DNA from: Papilionanthe hookeriana x Papilionanthe teres
Taxonomy: Eukaryota; Streptophyta; Magnoliopsida; Asparagales; Orchidaceae
Length of the DNA: 64,000 bases
Reading direction: 5' to 3'
Assembly (NCBI GenBank): GCA_022702705.1
Contig: CM040426.1
Span: 80,065,877-80,129,876 of the forward strand
Shown: in pieces, positions 48,169 to 60,041 of the stretch
Numbering within the stretch: position 1 is the stretch's first letter
Layout of the letters: every line of letters starts with the position of its first letter
Position numbers and translations under genes: made by a program
Notes under the pieces: generated by a model
Told to the model about the DNA's origin: nothing
What the model saw: only the letters and a program-made list of their open reading frames with translations
Databases searched by the model: none

Positions 48169-49110
48169 GGGCATGTTTGGTTCATTGCAGTTTTCAGACT
48201 CATAGTTGCGAAATTGCATTGCCTTGTGAAGCAATTACGGTAAGCAGTATGAGAGTTCTGAGTGTCTGTTTGGTTGCATATTGTGAGAAAACATATGCGA
48301 GAGCGTTTTTTTGTAAAAATGACCAGATTGCCCCTGTCTGTTAAAACTGTTTGAAATTTATGTTTGTAAGTTGAGGCTCATTTTAAAGCGCTAATGTAAA
48401 ACAATTGACTTATTTTAAAGTTTATGAAGAGCGCATAAAGAGCTACTTAGTTAATTTATTTTATTTTATGATGATTATGACTTCATTAGATTAGTTATCC
48501 TTTAAAATATAGATTTGTTTTGAGTTATAATTATTTTTTTTTTGTAATTTTTAAGTTTTAAATTATTACAATATATTATTAAAAAGTATCAAAATATATA
48601 ATTATTACTATTTGCAATCAAATTAGATATTACACTACATTCTTTTAAAAAAAATCAACTTTTAAATCACATTTTACATTTTATAATTATTAATTATAGT
48701 ATATAAACTTTAATAATTTTATAAACATATTAACACTTTACATATCTAATAACTAAAATTTCATGGTTGCATTTATACCATCTTACTAAAAATATATGCA
48801 TGAATATATTTATTTCATTTTTAAAAATTAGTGATAAAGATAGTTTTTAATTGAGTTAAGCGAATCGAGATTTATGTAGGTAAATATGAAGCTTTAGGTA
48901 AATAAAAAATGGTAGAATGTATGTAACTTTCTCTCTATGAGAATTCAAGCCAATATTCTGCAATTTAAAGGCAATGGAATTCAGGCCCGAGGCACTAATG
49001 AGATTCTCGAAGAAATGATCACAATGTTGATGTAATGATGATATTCATAAAGGCATGAACCGTAGATGTGAATACTTCATACTAATATATCTCAAAAAAG
49101 TCATAAAGCT

Positions 49111-49383
49111 TCATGCGTATGAACATGAAGTCCTCTCAAGACGTGCTAAGTAAGCAAAGATAAATGAAAAAACCGTAGTGACTATTACAACAACAATTAA
49201 CACAATAATAATGTTCACTTTGGTCTTGAGTCGTTGTAGCCCCGTGTCACACGCGTCTTCCGGTGAGCTCGTCCACTCCCTAAGCATCGACTCCCGAGAA
49301 TCCGAGAATCGTCTGCCTATCTGAAAAACCGCACCTGCTCGGAATGTTCGGAGGACGAGCATAAAACTTTCGGCGAAAGTCAT
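49111..49383 (-). CDS. Unrecognised small ORF with a membrane segment (inside transposon B)
   Basis: A 90-residue open frame downstream of the transposase stop. It has a clear hydrophobic helix in its C-terminal half (VNIIIVLIVVVIVTTVFSFIF) preceded by basic residues. I do not recognise it. It is not part of the usual Harbinger gene set and may be chance. No neighbouring exon or homologue in element A is evident. Confidence 0.15.
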   Translation of the reverse strand: MTFAESFMLVLRTFRAGAVFQIGRRFSDSRESMLREWTSSPEDACDTGLQRLKTKVNIIIVLIVVVIVTTVFSFIFAYLARLERTSCSYA

Positions 49384-49658
49384 GCATGCTGTCGTGATGC
49401 CAAAAGAGATGTACTGAGGTCACAATGACATAAAGACTTCGGCGAGAGTAGCAGTGATCGCTGGAGCTCATATCTACTCGAAATGCAAGCAGATATACAA
49501 CTAAATTAATTCGAGTACCAAATGCTCAAACAAAATGATAATAATCAAGCTAGTACGTAAAACAAACATTACTTTTACAGATCGGTTAATGTGAAGGAAA
49601 GTGCTCAACGACAGTGTAAAAGACAAACATAAGATCGCTCACCGTAATCACTCTCCAA

Positions 49659-50978
49659 CTAATGAGCGAGTAACTCTTCTCGAAGGGCTGTCATTTCGTT
49701 CGCACCCTCCCCATCTTTCGTGCAAATTGGTGCACTGTTGTTCTCCTCCCGTGCCAGAGATTGGCCAATGTGGTCTTCATAACCTTCAACTGTAACTACC
49801 TCGTCATTTAGCTCGAAACGCTCGAAATCTACATCACTCGAGTCGGATGCCGTCTAATATAATTATGTAGGCCATAATCTGCTAACACTATCCGTACTCG
49901 TTTCGGAAACGGATAAGCGTGACATATCTCGAAGCATTGACCCATTTCTTTTCCAAACTCCAAACGTCCTCTCAAATACGCCTCATGAAGGATGAATGTC
50001 TTTTATCGAACACCTCTTTTCTAGTTCTTCAGTACAATTACTCGACTCTTTCGAAATCTGAATATGATACATCATGTCGGGATAGGGTTTAAGGTACCCT
50101 TCCGTATCGGTAGCTAACATCCACCAAATAATACTTTCCCGTAATATTAGGAAACTTAACTAAGCATATAAAGTAAATATCTACTTTTTATATTATGAAG
50201 GAACTCACCTTGCGGTGGGTGAGAAAAATCGTACTCCGCATTTCTCATCGTAGCTTTAAAAACTCTACTATCATGTGCGTCGCCCTCCCATCCGACTCAA
50301 CGCAAATGTGAAACACATGTTGAAATCACAAACTGCCATGATATTCTGAGTTGTTCTCCCAGAAAGGTTGATAAATGCAACTTTCTCGTTATCCGACACT
50401 ATAGCATAAACGTGCGTTCCATCGATTGCGTCGATGCAATCCTTTAGAAACAACATAAATCATTTCAATATGCAATTCATTAATATGTTGTAGTATAGAT
50501 GTGTACCTTGAAATATGACATCGGTCATCGTTGTGAATTTCTACTAGCGTCCTCAGAAATTTGGATCGATTGGTTTTATTATGGCTTGTGCATCGGATAA
50601 CGTAACTCAAATCAACCGAGAAATATCTTCTTATAGTTTATGACGAGTGTTGAAGCGTTTCATGGCTCCGCGCATCGACTCGTTCGTGCTAAGATGTAAA
50701 GTGTTATCCCCAATACTTCACGGCTCGTCATTCCTGGAGGATCCGTGAAGTCCATGAGATGTTGTTAGCTCTATTAAAAGATCACTGAATACTTCATGGG
50801 ACATTCGAAAGATGTTTCGAAATCTCGTTGGGTGTCCTGAAAATATTTCCGCCATCCATTTATCCCCAATCTGAGATGATGTGTAACAGGGCTCACAATC
50901 GACGTACGTATTATAGTACTGCACTAGTATATTTACCACTGCATTTCGCCTTCAGCGTCGGACATTCTCTGGGTCCAT
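49659..50978 (-). pseudogene. Harbinger DDE transposase (element B), frameshifted
   Basis: The frame starts MDPENVRR at 50978. The N-terminal domain follows (IGDKWMAEIFSGHPTRFRNIF, 50860-50800; SSRNDEP). A probable intron lies at about 50510-50440. The catalytic core holds DCIDAIDGTHV (first Asp, 50437), NLSGRTTQNIMAVCDFNMCF (second Asp) and, one frame off because of an extra base near 50298, GWEGDAHDSRVF. A last exon starts GKYYLVDVSYRYG (50147) and runs to a C-terminal GEGANEMTALREELLAH with stop at 49659. Several further stops occur. The enzyme cuts and reinserts the element at TWA targets. Confidence 0.82.
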
Positions 50979-51189
50979 GACGATATAAACTATATTTGAA
51001 AAATATAAATCATAAATGGACTAAAAAAAACAATCACATTAATGAACTATATTCGAAAAAGAAATGAACTTAAACTTTAGATGAAATTAAACTAAAATTT
51101 TAGTTTAATGAAATAGAACCTGTCCATACAACTACATTACTAGCAGCAGTACTCATAGATGCAATAAAATTAAACAGTTCCTGAAAAAA

Positions 51190-52066
51190 TCACATTGTAC
51201 GACGATTATAATAATAACGAATGTATTCTATTCGTCGATCTTTGCTTAATGCAGTGAAGAAGTATCGATGTAGAGAATCACAGAAGAGGTCGACAGCAAA
51301 GAAGAAAAGATCACGATCCCCTGTAAAGTCTGGGTCATCCTCAAGAAGTTTAATGACCTCATGGACGTCGCTTTTCTGAACTCTATGCGGGGCATCATTA
51401 GTTGACTCCACTAGGTATGAGAGCTGATCTCTCATAGATGCACCAGAACTCTTTCTCTTCCTTTTGTTCGGGGGGTGCTTCGCACGGCTTGTTGACTGGA
51501 TCTCAGGTTTCTCGTACATGCGGAACTCTGCTGAATCGTTTGATAATTCAACGGCCACATGTTCAGGAGTTGTTTCAAAGATTGTTTGGCTAGGGGCAGC
51601 TGAATATTTTTCTGTAGCTACCACCCCACCAAACATCTTATCGAGCTTCTCCTCCAATTTCGGCTCTATCCCAACCAATTTAAACTTCTTTGCCGCAGGA
51701 TAAATCTGTAAAAGATAATGAAATTTTTTTAGAAAAATAAAAATAAAACTTCTTAACATAACAAAAATTAATTCAAAAAAATCTTACCGCAAGCCTTTCA
51801 GTCCACCATGCTTCTGAAGCAGCAATTGTTCGCTTTACCGGATCCCATCCCAAGCCAGTCGATCCTTTTTTTAAATTATTCCAAAGTTTCCACTCTTTCT
51901 TCAGTTGGTCCCACTTATATTTTAGCTGGAGACTCTCATAATCTCTGCATGTGACTTCCCTAAACTTCGTAACAATGTTTTACCAACCTTCTTTACTGAA
52001 AAAAGAATTTGGCCTATTCCCCTTTTCGACTTCAGTTATGCACAGATCGCAGAATATTATTTTTAT
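51190..52066 (-). pseudogene. Harbinger Myb/SANT-like ORF (element B)
   Basis: Exon 1 (about 52066-51788) holds FCDLCITEVEKGNRP, one in-frame stop, KFREVTCRDY, WDQLKKEWKLWNNL and GLGWDPVKRTIAASEAWW, the Trp-rich trihelix/Myb-like domain of plant Harbinger accessory proteins. The donor gcg|gtaaga and acceptor ttacag| join it in phase to exon 2 (51705-51190). That exon gives IYPAAKKFKLVG, EPKLEEKLDKMFGGVVATEKYSAAP, a Ser-rich linker with a basic cluster (NKRKRK) and a helical C-terminus. Exon 2 is fully open (172 codons). The single stop in exon 1 suggests recent inactivation. Confidence 0.82.
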
Positions 52067-53389
52067 ATCCTTCTCTCACAGATAAGCGAGAGTAAGCAAC
52101 TTCTTTGTTCTTATTGCATATACTATGAATAGGAGAAATATTAATAATACATTTACTTATATTAAGCATGGAGAGATATAAATCGAATTTAACCAAATAA
52201 TACGATCAAGTACGTAACGAGACAACAATTTACGTGGTTCGACCAAATTGACCTACATCCACTTGGAAAGAAATGATATTTCTTTATCGTCGAAATAGAT
52301 AATACGTACATAAGCATTTCCAATTTACCCTGGGTTACACACCAATTACAGCAGATGTTACAGAATATAATGAAATAGCATTTCCAACGACAAGAATTCC
52401 ATATACATAACAATTCCTATAACATGTGTTTGTTGTTCATATGCCCCTTCCTGACAGAAAGTAAGCAAGGTTTCTAACGAGCAAACTATATTAACTCCAT
52501 AACAACTCCTAAACTAAAAACTCCATGCAATTGATGTTTGGGACAAATATTCCTTGCACAAAAGCTATATATAATTGTTCCAAAGCAATGAATTAATTTC
52601 AGTAGCATTAGCATTTCAATTCTGCTCTAACAATCAACTGTAAACAGGCCTTTGCATACATGCCTTTCCAAAGAAATACATGCATCCCAAAAAGAACAAC
52701 AAAAAAACTGTAAAAGTCATTGCCTTTGAAATGTAGAAGTCTTTTTAATAACTCACAGCCTTTCAAAACTTGTAATTTCCACTACCATTGCCTTTCAAAA
52801 CTTCAAATTTCATAAACTTCAAATTTTCATGCATTTGAAATTTGAAGTTTTTTCAATAAACGACTGCTGTCATTTGATGCTTGGGACAAAGATCAGCATT
52901 TTACAATAAACAATTGCATTTCCATACTACTGTAAAAACTTCCGCAGTGCAAATATCTATAGCATCCAGCACATTTTTGAGAAATTATTTTTATAATTTG
53001 TGTTGCTCACTCATATGTTCCAACTCCCCAATAAAATTGTCGTGCAGTTTCAGTAAAAGAAGGAAAGAAATAGTCATAACCGAAGCTATGGGCTTACAAG
53101 CATGACCAAAACTCCCCAAGTTCAAACCGAATAGGATAACAAGCATGAGCAGACAAACACTTAACAAATTTAACTGAATAGTGCAACAAGCATCAAGAAA
53201 TAAACCGTGGAATTGCATAACCAAAACTCCCCAACAGAGCAGTTTTTATCCGGATCCATGGCAATTTATCAAGAACAGAACAAGGTAACTCGGAACATTT
53301 GAAACAAATACAATGTGACAAAATTAAGATTTTCTTTTCCCAATCAACATCATGAGCCTCATCCCAACACCAGTTATTTGAGATAACAT

Positions 53390-53640
53390 TCCCTATAGCA
53401 TTAATAAAAACTGTCATAGATCTTCCTACATGAGCTTTCCCTACATGTGTTTCATAGAAATAATATCAAAAATAAAAACTGCTAATAAAACTGCCATAGA
53501 TCAGGATAAAAACTTGCTAAATTCATATAGAAACAAAAATAAAAACTGTCATAGATCTTCCCTACATGATCTTGATAGAGAAAATATCAAACACATTTCA
53601 TACAATAAAGAAATAAAACTGTCATAGATCCGGATCTTTC
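53390..53640 (+). repeat. Diverged short repeats in transposon B
   Basis: The motif ctgtcatagatcttccctac recurs with variants near 53412, 53492, 53546 and 53610, each followed by ataaaaactg-like sequence. It lies between the Myb-like ORF and the right end. The stretch 52200-53390 shows no gene. Confidence 0.55.
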
Positions 53641-54056
53641 CCAACTTCATACTTCGAACTCTTCAAGATCGAAGAATTAAAGAAAGATGGTGAAGGAAGG
53701 AACGAGAAAGAGAGAGGGAGAGGGAGACGGAGCCTCGAGAGAGAAGGATAGCAGTTAGATCGGAGGTATGTTACCTTCGATTTGGTCGTTTCTCGATGGA
53801 GAACTAGTCCAAATCTCGCGAGAAGTTCTAGGGTGGAGAAGGAGTTCGGGAGCGCGGACGAGCGAGGGCAACGAAAGGTAAAAAGCCTGTCAAAAGCCGA
53901 GTGAAATTCGGGACCGTGGGGTTTATCCCGCGGCCCGCTTTCGCTCGACTTCGCGGTGATACACCGCGAATTCCTCCCGAATCTAGCCCCGCAGCATAAA
54001 AACTGCGGCACATTGCCGCGCCGCAGCACCAAAAAGCCGAACCAAATACAGCCTTA

Positions 54057-55980
54057 AATTGTGATGCAACTATATTTAATATGTATATCCATAATGTCTG
54101 ATAATATGAAAAATCTATTATTGAATTAAAAAATACATTAAATCAAACATACAATTTGATATAGAAATAATTATTGCAATTTGGAAATATAATTACTCAC
54201 ATTGATTCTAAATGATTTTTTATTCTCGACTTCTATTGCCTCCTTCAAATTAGCACATATAATACAAAATATTGCATTTAATAAATTTATCTCGCATTGC
54301 TTATTTATAGTTCAATTTCCTCATCTTAGTTATGAATTTAAATCCTCAAATTAATATTAATATTAAATAAAAACAATTTAAACAAATTATTTTTGAAAGT
54401 TAAACTCTAACCTTCGTTGTTTCCAGACTCCTCGATCAACAATATGAAATTATACTACGCCTTGATTTTCAAATATTAATTAACATGAATCTAATTTAGT
54501 ACTTGACTATTATTATATTAATATAAATAAATCTTAAAACATTAAATAAATAAATTATTTAACATTTACCACATAAATTCATTGGATCAATCTCCTCCCT
54601 CAGTACGCTTCACCAACTTTTTCCAAGCCAAAATCACGATTTGTTCGAGTCCAAACTTCAATAAAACTTTCCATTAACATTATTTTAATTAAAAATCTTT
54701 ATTAAAAGCTTAAACTAACCTGTTAAGTTTCAGTCAATAACATTATAAGCATCGCACGAGGCTCCCTCTTTCCTCAATATGTGACATTCTTCTCCTCTGA
54801 AAGGGATCGATCGGGTTCCTCTTCCTTCAAATGTGGCTCAACTCCAACACCACAGATGCCAAGAAGTCGCTTCCTCTGCACGCAAGCACGACGTCTTTGC
54901 TTCTTGATTAAGGCACGGCTTCCTCTTCTCTTCTGCCTTTTTCGATCGCAGCTCAACACGCGAGCGATCTTCTTCAACCTCCTATGCACACGAGTACAAC
55001 TCACCAAGCCGCTAGACCTCCTTCCCTCCTCCCACAAGCTATTTGTCTACTCGTCTTGCACGGTTGGCTTCATCAATGCCACAATCAACAGTGCGTCAAC
55101 TTCTCACGCAAGCACCCGCACCAGAAACCCACTTGGTAGGTTCTTCCTCATGCGATGGTTTCTTTGTTCCTTCTTCCACTTCCCATGTCGCATGTGAGCA
55201 ATCTGCTACCCTTTCCTTCCCCTCACTTCTCGTCTTCCTTTATCCTTTCTCCGATTTCTACTCTTTTAGAAAGACCTGCAACTCCTAAAGATGAAACGAA
55301 GAGGTGCACAAAACAAAAAGGTACTCATCATTGTGTCTTTTCGATTACAAATATTATATCTTATTTTTAACCGGTTATTACAATATCGCTCAATTAATTT
55401 AAAAAAAATGAATTTAACATTTTTAAATATATATAAAAATTAATATAAAAAAGATGTATACAAATATTAATATTTAATTATTTAATTATTTCGAGGCAAA
55501 GTGAGCAGAACACGAGCGAACAAACATTTGTTCGTGTTTGGTTCGTTTATAAATTGAGCTCAAAAAAATGTTCAGGTTCAACTCGCTTGCTACAAAAGAA
55601 TCGAACACAAACAAACAAACATTTGTTCTTGTTCTGCTCATTATAATTTGAGCTAAAAATTATTCATGTTCAGCTCACTTGCTACGACCGAATCGAACAC
55701 AAGTTATTTAACAAGCAAAACAAGAGCTGATTAAGAATGAAGAGCTTTTTTTGGCAGCACTATTCGAAAATCAGTCCTATTCAATTCTTACAGTTTTACC
55801 GTAGCTTCTATTGTTTGGTTCTGCTGTTGTGCTCATTCAACTTCGTTTAATATAACGCAAGCAGCATGCTCCCTCGTTCTTAGGTAGAACTTCCAAGTTC
55901 GAGTCTGGTACGTGTGCTCAATTTTAGGCAACTTTCTACGCCGTCTAAGATCCATGTCTAACATAAAAATAAAAAGAATG
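54057..55980. other. Intergenic; GC-richer patch and hAT-like remnant
   Basis: 54057-54770 is plain AT-rich DNA. 54775-55300 is a GC-richer, CT-biased patch with a 138-codon open frame (54781-55197, plus) that resembles no protein I know. 55500-55740 has gttcgtgtttggttcg and attgagct repeats like those in the arms of the hAT MITE at 44717, probably a decayed relative. Confidence 0.45.
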
Positions 55981-55985
55981 GGGCA

Positions 55986-56212
55986 ATTTACATACATACC
56001 ACCCAACTCTTGTGTAATTACATATCTAACACCTCAAATTTATTTTTGTATATTAATACCAGCAGATCTTTCATATCAAATAATAATACCACTATTTTAA
56101 CTTTTAAAAAGTTAGATACATATTTTCACACATAAATAAAGTCGCATAAATGTACAAAGTGTAAGTTTTAGATATGTAAACACATAAGAATTGAGACGTA
56201 TGTACGTAAATC
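55986..56212. mobile_element. MITE, family M, copy 4
   Basis: 227 bp. The left end atttacatacataccaccca pairs with the reversed right end atttacgtacatacgtctca. The core cactattttaacttttaaaa is identical to that of the copy at 6217. The ends are the best preserved of the four copies. Confidence 0.75.
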
Positions 56213-56288
56213 TTTCAAAAAAATAGAATGGTTCACTAGTCTAGCAAAAATTTGTTTATGCCATGATAGCATCATGTAATGCTCTTAT

Positions 56289-58687
56289 TGACACGCATCA
56301 ATTCTTGTGAAGCACGGGCCGCTCACGCAAGTATATATGGCGCATCAGTAGTACCGGGTTCGAGTCCGGTTGTTGATCCCATAAAAAATGAGATAAATTT
56401 AATTAAGAGAAGTTCTAGCCATCAGATGTTGATCCGAGCCTAAAATTTTTAATTTATTCTAGTCCTATAAGAAAAATCGTTAAGTTATCAACAAAGAAAG
56501 CAAAGTTATTCAAGTATTTGAGAAGTTCTCCCTTGGAATGATTCAATAAGTCAATGAATGCGAAACCTAAATAAATATATAGATGACAAACATAAGCAAA
56601 ATCCTTTCCCCTTATCACGTGGAATAAGAAGAAATTGCTTAAAATAAGATTAGTTCCCTAATACCAAACTTTTTAACCCATATCTCTCTATAAGTTTGCA
56701 TAACTTATGACATTATACCAAATTAATGTGATCAAACACTATCGATTACATTACCATCTCTTCCTAGATTTGTAACTCACGATGACCAAAATGAAACGTA
56801 AATGAAGTGTAAAAAGTCAATCATCATCCATCATTAATCACCTATAAAAATCTTTCACATTCATCTCTCCTATCTCCCCATCTCAAGGAAGAAAGAAAAG
56901 TTTACTCACAATGCATGCTTGAATACACCAACTTAATCATTTGATTGAAAGATAAATAATAGTATAGAAGTCTTACAAGAAAATGAAATCAATTACAACA
57001 TAAAAATTCAGAACTTATCTCCCTTCCTTCACGCTTGAGATATTGAAATTAAAAGCATACAATCACACAAAATCTCTCAAACTCTCTACTTGATTGATCT
57101 TTCAGACCTTCTCCTCCAATTCCTCACCAAAAATGACAGGAAAAAAATGATGAAAAAGTCCCTTACATTTCATTTTCTTCCGATTTATATCTTCTCCAAG
57201 CGAACCAGAGTTTGACCTGCCCAAAGCGTCAACAATTGGGTTCTTGCGCCGGAGCACCCATAGGTGGCCCCGGTGCACAATAATTTCTTCTTCTACAGCG
57301 CCTAGGCACTATAATTTCTTCTTCTACAACTCCTAGGCGCTAACGTCATGGCACCTAGGCACTGCACTTCTAGCGCTCACGGTGAAAGGCAAACGCTGGG
57401 TTTCCGTGCGCTTGAATTTCCACTCCAAAGTTGGGCGCCTAAGCACTACCAGACAGCACCCCAACTTGACGAATCCAGCGCCCTGGCACTCGAAGGCCAA
57501 CGTTTGCTTTCTATCTGCTCGCTAATTGTGCACCAATAGGCCAATGTAGGCATCTAGGCGCTAAGTCGCTAGCGCCTAGGCCCCGGAACTTCAATTTGGT
57601 CCAATTGTCATTTTAATCCATTTTGCTTCCTCTTCATCTCATTTCTGCTACAACATGCCAAAAAAAGAAAAAAACTATAAAACCTAACTAAAAGTGTAGT
57701 ACCATCTTATTAAATATAAAAAATACTAGTAATAACAATGCAACATTTTCAACATATCAAAACCTCCCAAACTTAGTTACTTGTGCCCAAGTAACAACAA
57801 AACTTAAATGTTTGATTTTGTTGAACATAAGAGAAATGGAATGTTAAAAATGACTATCTACAATCAAACTTCCAAAGATACAAAGTTAGTCACAAGAAGC
57901 CTCTATTAAATTATTTTGTCAATTGTCCTTCAAGAAACTTTAAACTTCTTTAAATGATATTTAATTTCATATCCATTTCAAGGGATCTAGTAGATGCTAG
58001 GTACAATATAGATGTCAATTCTAAAATTTTAATCCTCCATAAAATGATATGTTAATAATTCATAAACCTGTAAACTAAATCAAATTAATAAATGCAGTGG
58101 AGTTTTTAATTTAAAAGAAATAGTAGTAAAACCAATTTTTGTAAAGGTTGTTCGACAAGCTTCTCCTCGAAGTTTTCCAAACATAACTTCTCATTATTTT
58201 TCTCTCTTTTTCATAAGAATGACTATTTTTTATCCTATTTCTTTTAAGATAATCATTTTTTTCATAAACATCTTAGAGGATTACTATGTCTGGATTGGCC
58301 ATTTAATAATTTTGGATTCTACTATAATCCCTCTAAATTAAAATACTCCAAATTCTTTCTATTTAAAATTTATAAGTTACAAAATATTAACATAGAATTC
58401 AAATTAGGAATAAAAATTTTCAAAAAGATACACATCTAGCTGTAATCAACTGACCAAATAACCAAATCTTCTTAAAATTAAATATGTTGATAAAATAATC
58501 AATTGTTGAATTTCAAAGATCAATCTATAACAAGTTCAGTTTAATTAAAAATAAAATCCAAATATCATTTATCTATCTATCCTCTTTTAATAAGATTGTT
58601 ATGGTCTCAAATTCATAACTACTGTACTTATGTCAACAAACATCAAACTCTAATATTTTGTTTAAAATGAGAGAATAACAAAATTCA
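56289..58687 (-). repeat. 3' LTR of Athila/Tat-type element
   Basis: About 2.4 kb, TGA...TCA. The right end abuts the polypurine tract. The left end is inferred from similarity to the LTR at 561 (cgcaagtata at 56326, then ggttcgagtccggttg and gatccca). A TATA box (tataaat, reversed) lies at 57184-57190, with GC-rich motifs upstream. The left boundary is uncertain by some tens of bases. Confidence 0.6.
57236..57590 (-). repeat. Repeated gcgcctaggcgc motifs in U3
   Basis: At least seven variants of the near palindrome gcgcctaggcgc (gcgcctaggcac, tcctaggcgct, gcacctaggcac, gcgcctaagcac, catctaggcgct, gcgcctagg) lie within 350 bp, just upstream of the LTR TATA box in the direction of transcription. 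More copies occur at 60525-60660. Confidence 0.75.
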
Positions 58688-58700
58688 CTCCCCCCAAACT
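58688..58700 (-). other. Polypurine tract
   Basis: The minus strand reads agtttggggggag immediately before the LTR start. It is the expected primer for plus-strand synthesis in retroelements. Confidence 0.75.
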
Positions 58701-59099
58701 GTCACATACAACTACAAAAGTGAAACTTGATCAACAACCAAAAAGAATTATGACAACAATTGGAACTACTGGTTGTGACTCTTGTTCAAGCTAATAATTC
58801 AACAACAAATATATATCAAGTAGTAACAACAAAACAAATAGAAATATAAAAATTAATTAACTTAAACTACCTCAAAGAAGTCCACATTAATTACATCCCG
58901 TAATGCCCAAATTAAAAAATTAAATAAATATACAAGAACAAAGTTTCACGGACAACACCACAGGATCACAAGATATGCTGACACAAAGTAACAACAAAAA
59001 AAAACAGCAAGCAGTGGCATCAATAAGGTCAAACAACAGCAAAATCCAAGTAGCAGTTAAATCACTCATCCCCTGCTTCATCATATCCATCTTCTCCTC

Positions 59100-60041
59100 C
59101 TTATTCCTCTTGATCTTCTTCCATTGGCTGATGGGTTTTCTCATAAGGTGTATACAGAGAGCAAGTAGGAAAAACAATCGGATTATCTTTTCCAAACCAC
59201 TAATTTCTCCTATTCATCTCGAACTGAGCAGCCTGAGAGTTGGCAATATGATCAAATTGGCATTTAATTTGCCAATCAATATTGGTCATCATGTCCACCA
59301 AATCATACAACTCAGCCTATATAATTGAAGTATCATCCTCAAGTGTATTCAGACGCTCTGCTATAGAAGCGATAGAAACAAAAGGTCAAATTCTAGAAGG
59401 CATGGAAGAGCTTTCACCCTGCTCAAATAGTGCGGTAGAGGTACGACTATAAACATCGATACTACGATTCTCAATCTCCTTAATGGGGAGCAATACCTCC
59501 TCCCAACTCTCATACTTCACCCTAGCCTAAACACAGAGAAAATAGTGGAGAGATGTCCCACTCAATAGTAGACCACGAACTCATTGTACTTTTAATAGAA
59601 TTATAAACAATTTCCCCAACATCAATGACATGTTCTTTCTGAATACAAAAGTTAAGGACGACAATATCTCGGGTGACTTCACTCAAGTTAGAAAGGAGTT
59701 TAGTTGAAATAAAATAATGTCAAGCCTTCGACTCAAAATTAATAGAAGCAACAGGTAAGTTTACTTTCCTATCCTCTCTGACTTTCCACTTTCCCCTCCC
59801 ATTTGGTCAAATAGTTAACAATCACTTTAAGCTCAGAAACGTTGGGATTGGGGTTGGAATAAAAATCATTTGGATGATCCTCCAAGCAAAAGAGTTGACT
59901 GATATTCTGTGTCGACATGTTCACATACTTTTCCCTCACAAACACTTTGTCAAAAGAATGCTCCTTCAAATTCGCATAAAATTCCCTATTTGCAGGAATC
60001 ATTGCCACACCAGTCCTGAAGCAAAAATTTTCCCAATTCAT
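59100..60041 (-). pseudogene. Extra ORF downstream of integrase (plant transposon protein-like)
   Basis: A 90-codon frame starts MNWENFCF and contains VAMIPANREFYANLKEHSFDKVFVREKYV. It resembles the start of a widespread 'putative plant transposon protein' domain (W-x-F-C...REFYAN...VRGK). After stops, remnants follow: VKYESWEEVLLPIK, IAERLNTLEDD and LVDMMTNIDWQ, a coiled-coil-like C-terminus. It lies between pol and the 3' LTR, where Athila/Tat elements often carry an additional ORF. Its function is unknown. Confidence 0.6.

Larger units (their letters stand above)
48169..54053 (-). mobile_element. PIF/Harbinger DNA transposon B
   Basis: 5.9 kb with imperfect inverted ends (gggcatgtttggttc on the left; ggctgtatttggttc reversed on the right; 11 of 15 bases match). 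TTA lies on both sides (48166-48168 and 54054-54056), the target duplication typical of PIF/Harbinger. Inside, on the minus strand, are a Myb/SANT-like ORF (52066-51190) and a DDE transposase (50978-49659), the two-gene arrangement of this superfamily. The right subterminal region is GC-rich with small hairpins (gccgcag..ctgcggc). Frameshifts make the copy unlikely to be autonomous. Confidence 0.85.

Noticed and set aside
54781..55197. 138-codon candidate gene
   Set aside because: No domain, no splice structure or homology I can recognise, and another open frame runs on the opposite strand. Reported only as unassigned sequence.
56340..56365. tRNA-like B box (ggttcgagtccgg)
   Set aside because: No matching A box, acceptor stem or anticodon arm at the right distance. 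The stretch is the end of an Athila/Tat-type LTR, and the LTR at 561 has related sequence at the same place.
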